NCBI GenBank assembly: GCA_900754525.1
Contig: CAAEDE010000015.1
Location: forward strand, 1-32,508
Length of the DNA: 32,508 bases
Source of the DNA: an uncultured Collinsella sp.
GTDB lineage: Bacteria; Actinomycetota; Coriobacteriia; Coriobacteriales; Coriobacteriaceae
Direction: 5' to 3'
Shown: one piece after another, positions 30,869 through 32,508 of the stretch
Numbering within the stretch: the first letter of the stretch is position 1
How the letters are laid out: every line of letters starts with the position of its first letter
Program-made: the position numbers and the translations under genes
Notes under the pieces: generated by a model
Databases searched by the model: none
The model's input: only the letters and a program-made list of their open reading frames with translations
Told to the model about the DNA's origin: nothing

Positions 30869-32389
30869 GTGGCCCAAGAGACGTTTAGCGATCGCCTGCG
30901 ACAGACTATGTCCGATCGCGACGTTCGCCAGTCGGACGTAATCCGCGCATCGGAGATGCTTGGCAAAAGACTCGGCAAGAGTCAGATGAGCCAATATGTG
31001 AGCGGCAAGACGATCCCGCGACGCGATGTGGCAGAGCTGCTCGCCCGTATTTTGGAGGTCGATGTTTCCTGGCTGCTCGCCGGTGACGCCGATCAAGGCG
31101 AGACATCATTGCCCCGCAACGTTTCCAAGCCCGAATCCCATCCCTCAGCTCAAATTCCAAGGAGCACCACCATGCGTACTTTTTCTAAATCCACCAAACT
31201 CGAGAACGTCCTGTATGACGTGCGCGGCCCCGTCGTCGACGAGGCCGCCCGCATGGAGGACGAGGGCGAGCGCATCCTCAAGCTCAATATCGGCAATCCG
31301 GCGCCCTTTGGTTTCCGCACGCCCGATGAGATCATTAAGGACATGCGCCAGCAGCTGCCCGACTGCGAAGGCTATTCCAACTCGCGCGGCCTGTTCTCTG
31401 CGCGCAAGGCAATCATGCAGTACTCGCAGATCAAGGGCCTGCCCAATGTTCAGATGGAGCACATCTACACGGGCAACGGCGTGTCCGAACTCATTCAGCT
31501 TTCGATGAACGCGCTGCTCGACAATGGCGACGAGATTCTGATCCCCAGCCCCGACTATCCGCTCTGGACGGCGTGCGCGACCCTTGCCGGCGGTCATCCT
31601 GTGCACTATCTGTGCGATGAGCAGGCGGATTGGTATCCCGACCTGGAGGATATGGAGTCCAAGATCACGAGCGCGACCAAGGCCCTCGTCATCATCAACC
31701 CCAACAACCCTACGGGCTCCGTTTACCCGCGTGAGGTGCTCGAGGGTATTGTCGAGATCGCGCGCAGACACCAGCTCATGATTTTTGCCGACGAGATTTA
31801 CGACCGTCTGTGCATGGACGGTTACGAGCACGTCTCGATTGCCTCGCTTGCTCCCGACCTGCCCTGCGTCACCTTTAGCGGCCTTTCCAAGTCGCACATG
31901 ATCGCGGGCTATCGTATTGGCTGGATGGTGCTTTCGGGCAACCAGCGCTGCATGAGCGACTTCATCATGGGCGTCAACATGCTCTCCAACATGCGCCTGT
32001 GCTCCAACGTGCCGGCTCAGTCGATCGTCCAGACGGCGCTCGGCGGCCATCAGTCTGTTAACAACTATATCCGCCCGGGCGGTCGTGTCTACGAGCAGCG
32101 CAATTTTGTGTATGAGGCGCTCAACAAGATCGACGGCATCTCGGTGGTTAAGCCGCGCGCGGCGTTCTACATCTTCCCCAAGATGGATGTTAAGAAGTTC
32201 AACATCACCGATGACGAGCAGTTTGCCCTCGACCTGCTGCACGAGAAGAAGATCCTGATCACGCGCGGCGGCGGCTTTAACTGGGGCGAGCCCGACCACT
32301 TCCGCATCGTGTACCTGCCGCGCATGGAAGTGCTCAAAGAGTCGCTCGAAGACCTTGCCGACTTCTTTGACCATTATCGTCAGAATTAA
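30869..32389 (+). CDS. XRE helix-turn-helix protein fused to an AlaA-like PLP aminotransferase
   Basis: This 506-residue fusion has an XRE/Cro-type HTH at residues about 5-72 (FSDRLRQTMSDRDVRQSDVI, GKSQMSQYVSGKTIPRRD, VDVSWLLAG), then a linker of about 30 residues. A complete fold-type I aminotransferase follows from about 102. Its motifs match the alanine aminotransferase AlaA group: LNIGNPAPFGF, GYSNSRGLFSARKAI, PDYPLWTA, INPNNPTGS, and the PLP Schiff-base lysine in FSGLSKSHMIAGYRIGW. GTG at 30869 was chosen because AAGGAGG lies 5 bases upstream. The protein may switch between transamination of alanine/pyruvate and DNA binding. Unlike MocR/GntR fusions, the DNA-binding part is XRE. An internal start could also yield the enzyme alone. 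Confidence 0.88.
   Translation: MAQETFSDRLRQTMSDRDVRQSDVIRASEMLGKRLGKSQMSQYVSGKTIPRRDVAELLARILEVDVSWLLAGDADQGETSLPRNVSKPESHPSAQIPRSTTMRTFSKSTKLENVLYDVRGPVVDEAARMEDEGERILKLNIGNPAPFGFRTPDEIIKDMRQQLPDCEGYSNSRGLFSARKAIMQYSQIKGLPNVQMEHIYTGNGVSELIQLSMNALLDNGDEILIPSPDYPLWTACATLAGGHPVHYLCDEQADWYPDLEDMESKITSATKALVIINPNNPTGSVYPREVLEGIVEIARRHQLMIFADEIYDRLCMDGYEHVSIASLAPDLPCVTFSGLSKSHMIAGYRIGWMVLSGNQRCMSDFIMGVNMLSNMRLCSNVPAQSIVQTALGGHQSVNNYIRPGGRVYEQRNFVYEALNKIDGISVVKPRAAFYIFPKMDVKKFNITDDEQFALDLLHEKKILITRGGGFNWGEPDHFRIVYLPRMEVLKESLEDLADFFDHYRQN
31159..31174 (+). promoter_or_regulatory. Internal ribosome binding site and ATG for the aminotransferase domain
   Basis: AAGGAG at 31159-31164 lies 7 bases before an in-frame ATG at 31172, exactly where the aminotransferase homology begins (MRTFSKSTKLENVLYD, the usual start of standalone AlaA-like enzymes). 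This spacing is as good as for the gene's own start. It suggests either a second, shorter product or the relic of a gene fusion. Confidence 0.5.
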
Positions 32390-32393
32390 TAGT

Positions 32394-32417
32394 TCCGCCG
32401 TTCTATCGAACGGCGGA
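32394..32417. repeat. Inverted repeat after the aminotransferase gene
   Basis: 10-bp perfect arms (TCCGCCGTTC and complement) with a 4-base loop lie just 4 bases after the stop codon. No T-run follows, so it may stabilise the transcript end or act with the next hairpin. Confidence 0.55.
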
Positions 32418-32467
32418 CCGCTTGACGCTGCGCGAGCCGCATTCACACCAATCTGACGTTCAACTTC

Positions 32468-32496
32468 AAGGGCGCGACCAGAAGGTCAGCGCCCTT
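32468..32496 (+). terminator. Rho-independent terminator
   Basis: Arms AAGGGCGC and GCGCCCTT (32468-32475, 32489-32496) with further GACC/GGTC pairing in the loop are followed by TTCGTTTC. It probably ends the HTH-aminotransferase transcript. Confidence 0.7.
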
Positions 32497-32508
32497 TCGT
32501 TTCACGTC

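Noticed and set aside
31145..32446. 433-codon open frame on minus
   Set aside because: Antisense to the aminotransferase domain; no recognisable motifs.

Overview
The window looks like a chromosomal segment from a gut Coriobacteriia, most likely Collinsella (Actinomycetota). This rests on high GC, frequent GTG starts behind strong AAGGAGG-type ribosome binding sites, a bile salt hydrolase, surface proteins ending in an LAATG-type sorting signal, and many short palindromic repeats at gene ends. It is an inference from gene content, not a database match. No rRNA, tRNA, CRISPR array or transposase was seen.

Layout. Bases 1-480 hold the C-terminal piece of a Tet(M)-like ribosomal-protection GTPase whose upstream part does not look like the family. 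Bases 506-5420 form a compact block: an AAA ATPase, a short UvrA-like ABC ATPase without the UvrB-binding domain, and a convergent second AAA ATPase related to the first. Nearly identical 29-bp palindromes bound this block and a third palindrome lies inside it. Bases 5445-8347 (minus) encode TrmL, a CobW/COG0523 metal-chaperone GTPase, an ArsC/Spx-fold protein without the expected cysteine, and an iron-sulfur-type flavoprotein. Bases 8419-10363 (minus) carry a GGDEF-PAS-GGDEF diguanylate cyclase and a collapsed EAL phosphodiesterase remnant. A patatin-like phospholipase follows on plus.

Bases 11472-13505 (minus) are a thiamine operon (thiM, thiamine-binding protein, thiE) behind a TPP riboswitch with its own terminator. 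A 102-bp MITE-like element with 34-bp inverted repeats separates it from a HAD phosphatase and a LysR regulator. A LysR-type operator precedes a cobalamin-independent methionine synthase-like gene, which is followed by a uracil permease. On minus come an esterase, two paralogous secreted beta-helix proteins and an AzgA-type purine permease. The intergenic DNA shows that the paralogs arose by a roughly 2.06-kb tandem duplication that also copied the 3' end of the permease gene.

The right third holds a peptide deformylase-like protein lacking the catalytic Glu, a bile salt hydrolase, the Kup potassium transporter, a divergent EamA exporter/LysR pair with a shared operator, and an XRE helix-turn-helix protein fused to an AlaA-like aminotransferase. 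The fusion gene is preceded by an array of AAATTGAAC sites that may be its own operator.

The best candidates for something undescribed are the repeat-bounded AAA/UvrA-like/AAA block, the self-regulated HTH-aminotransferase with an internal translation start, and the surface-protein duplication.
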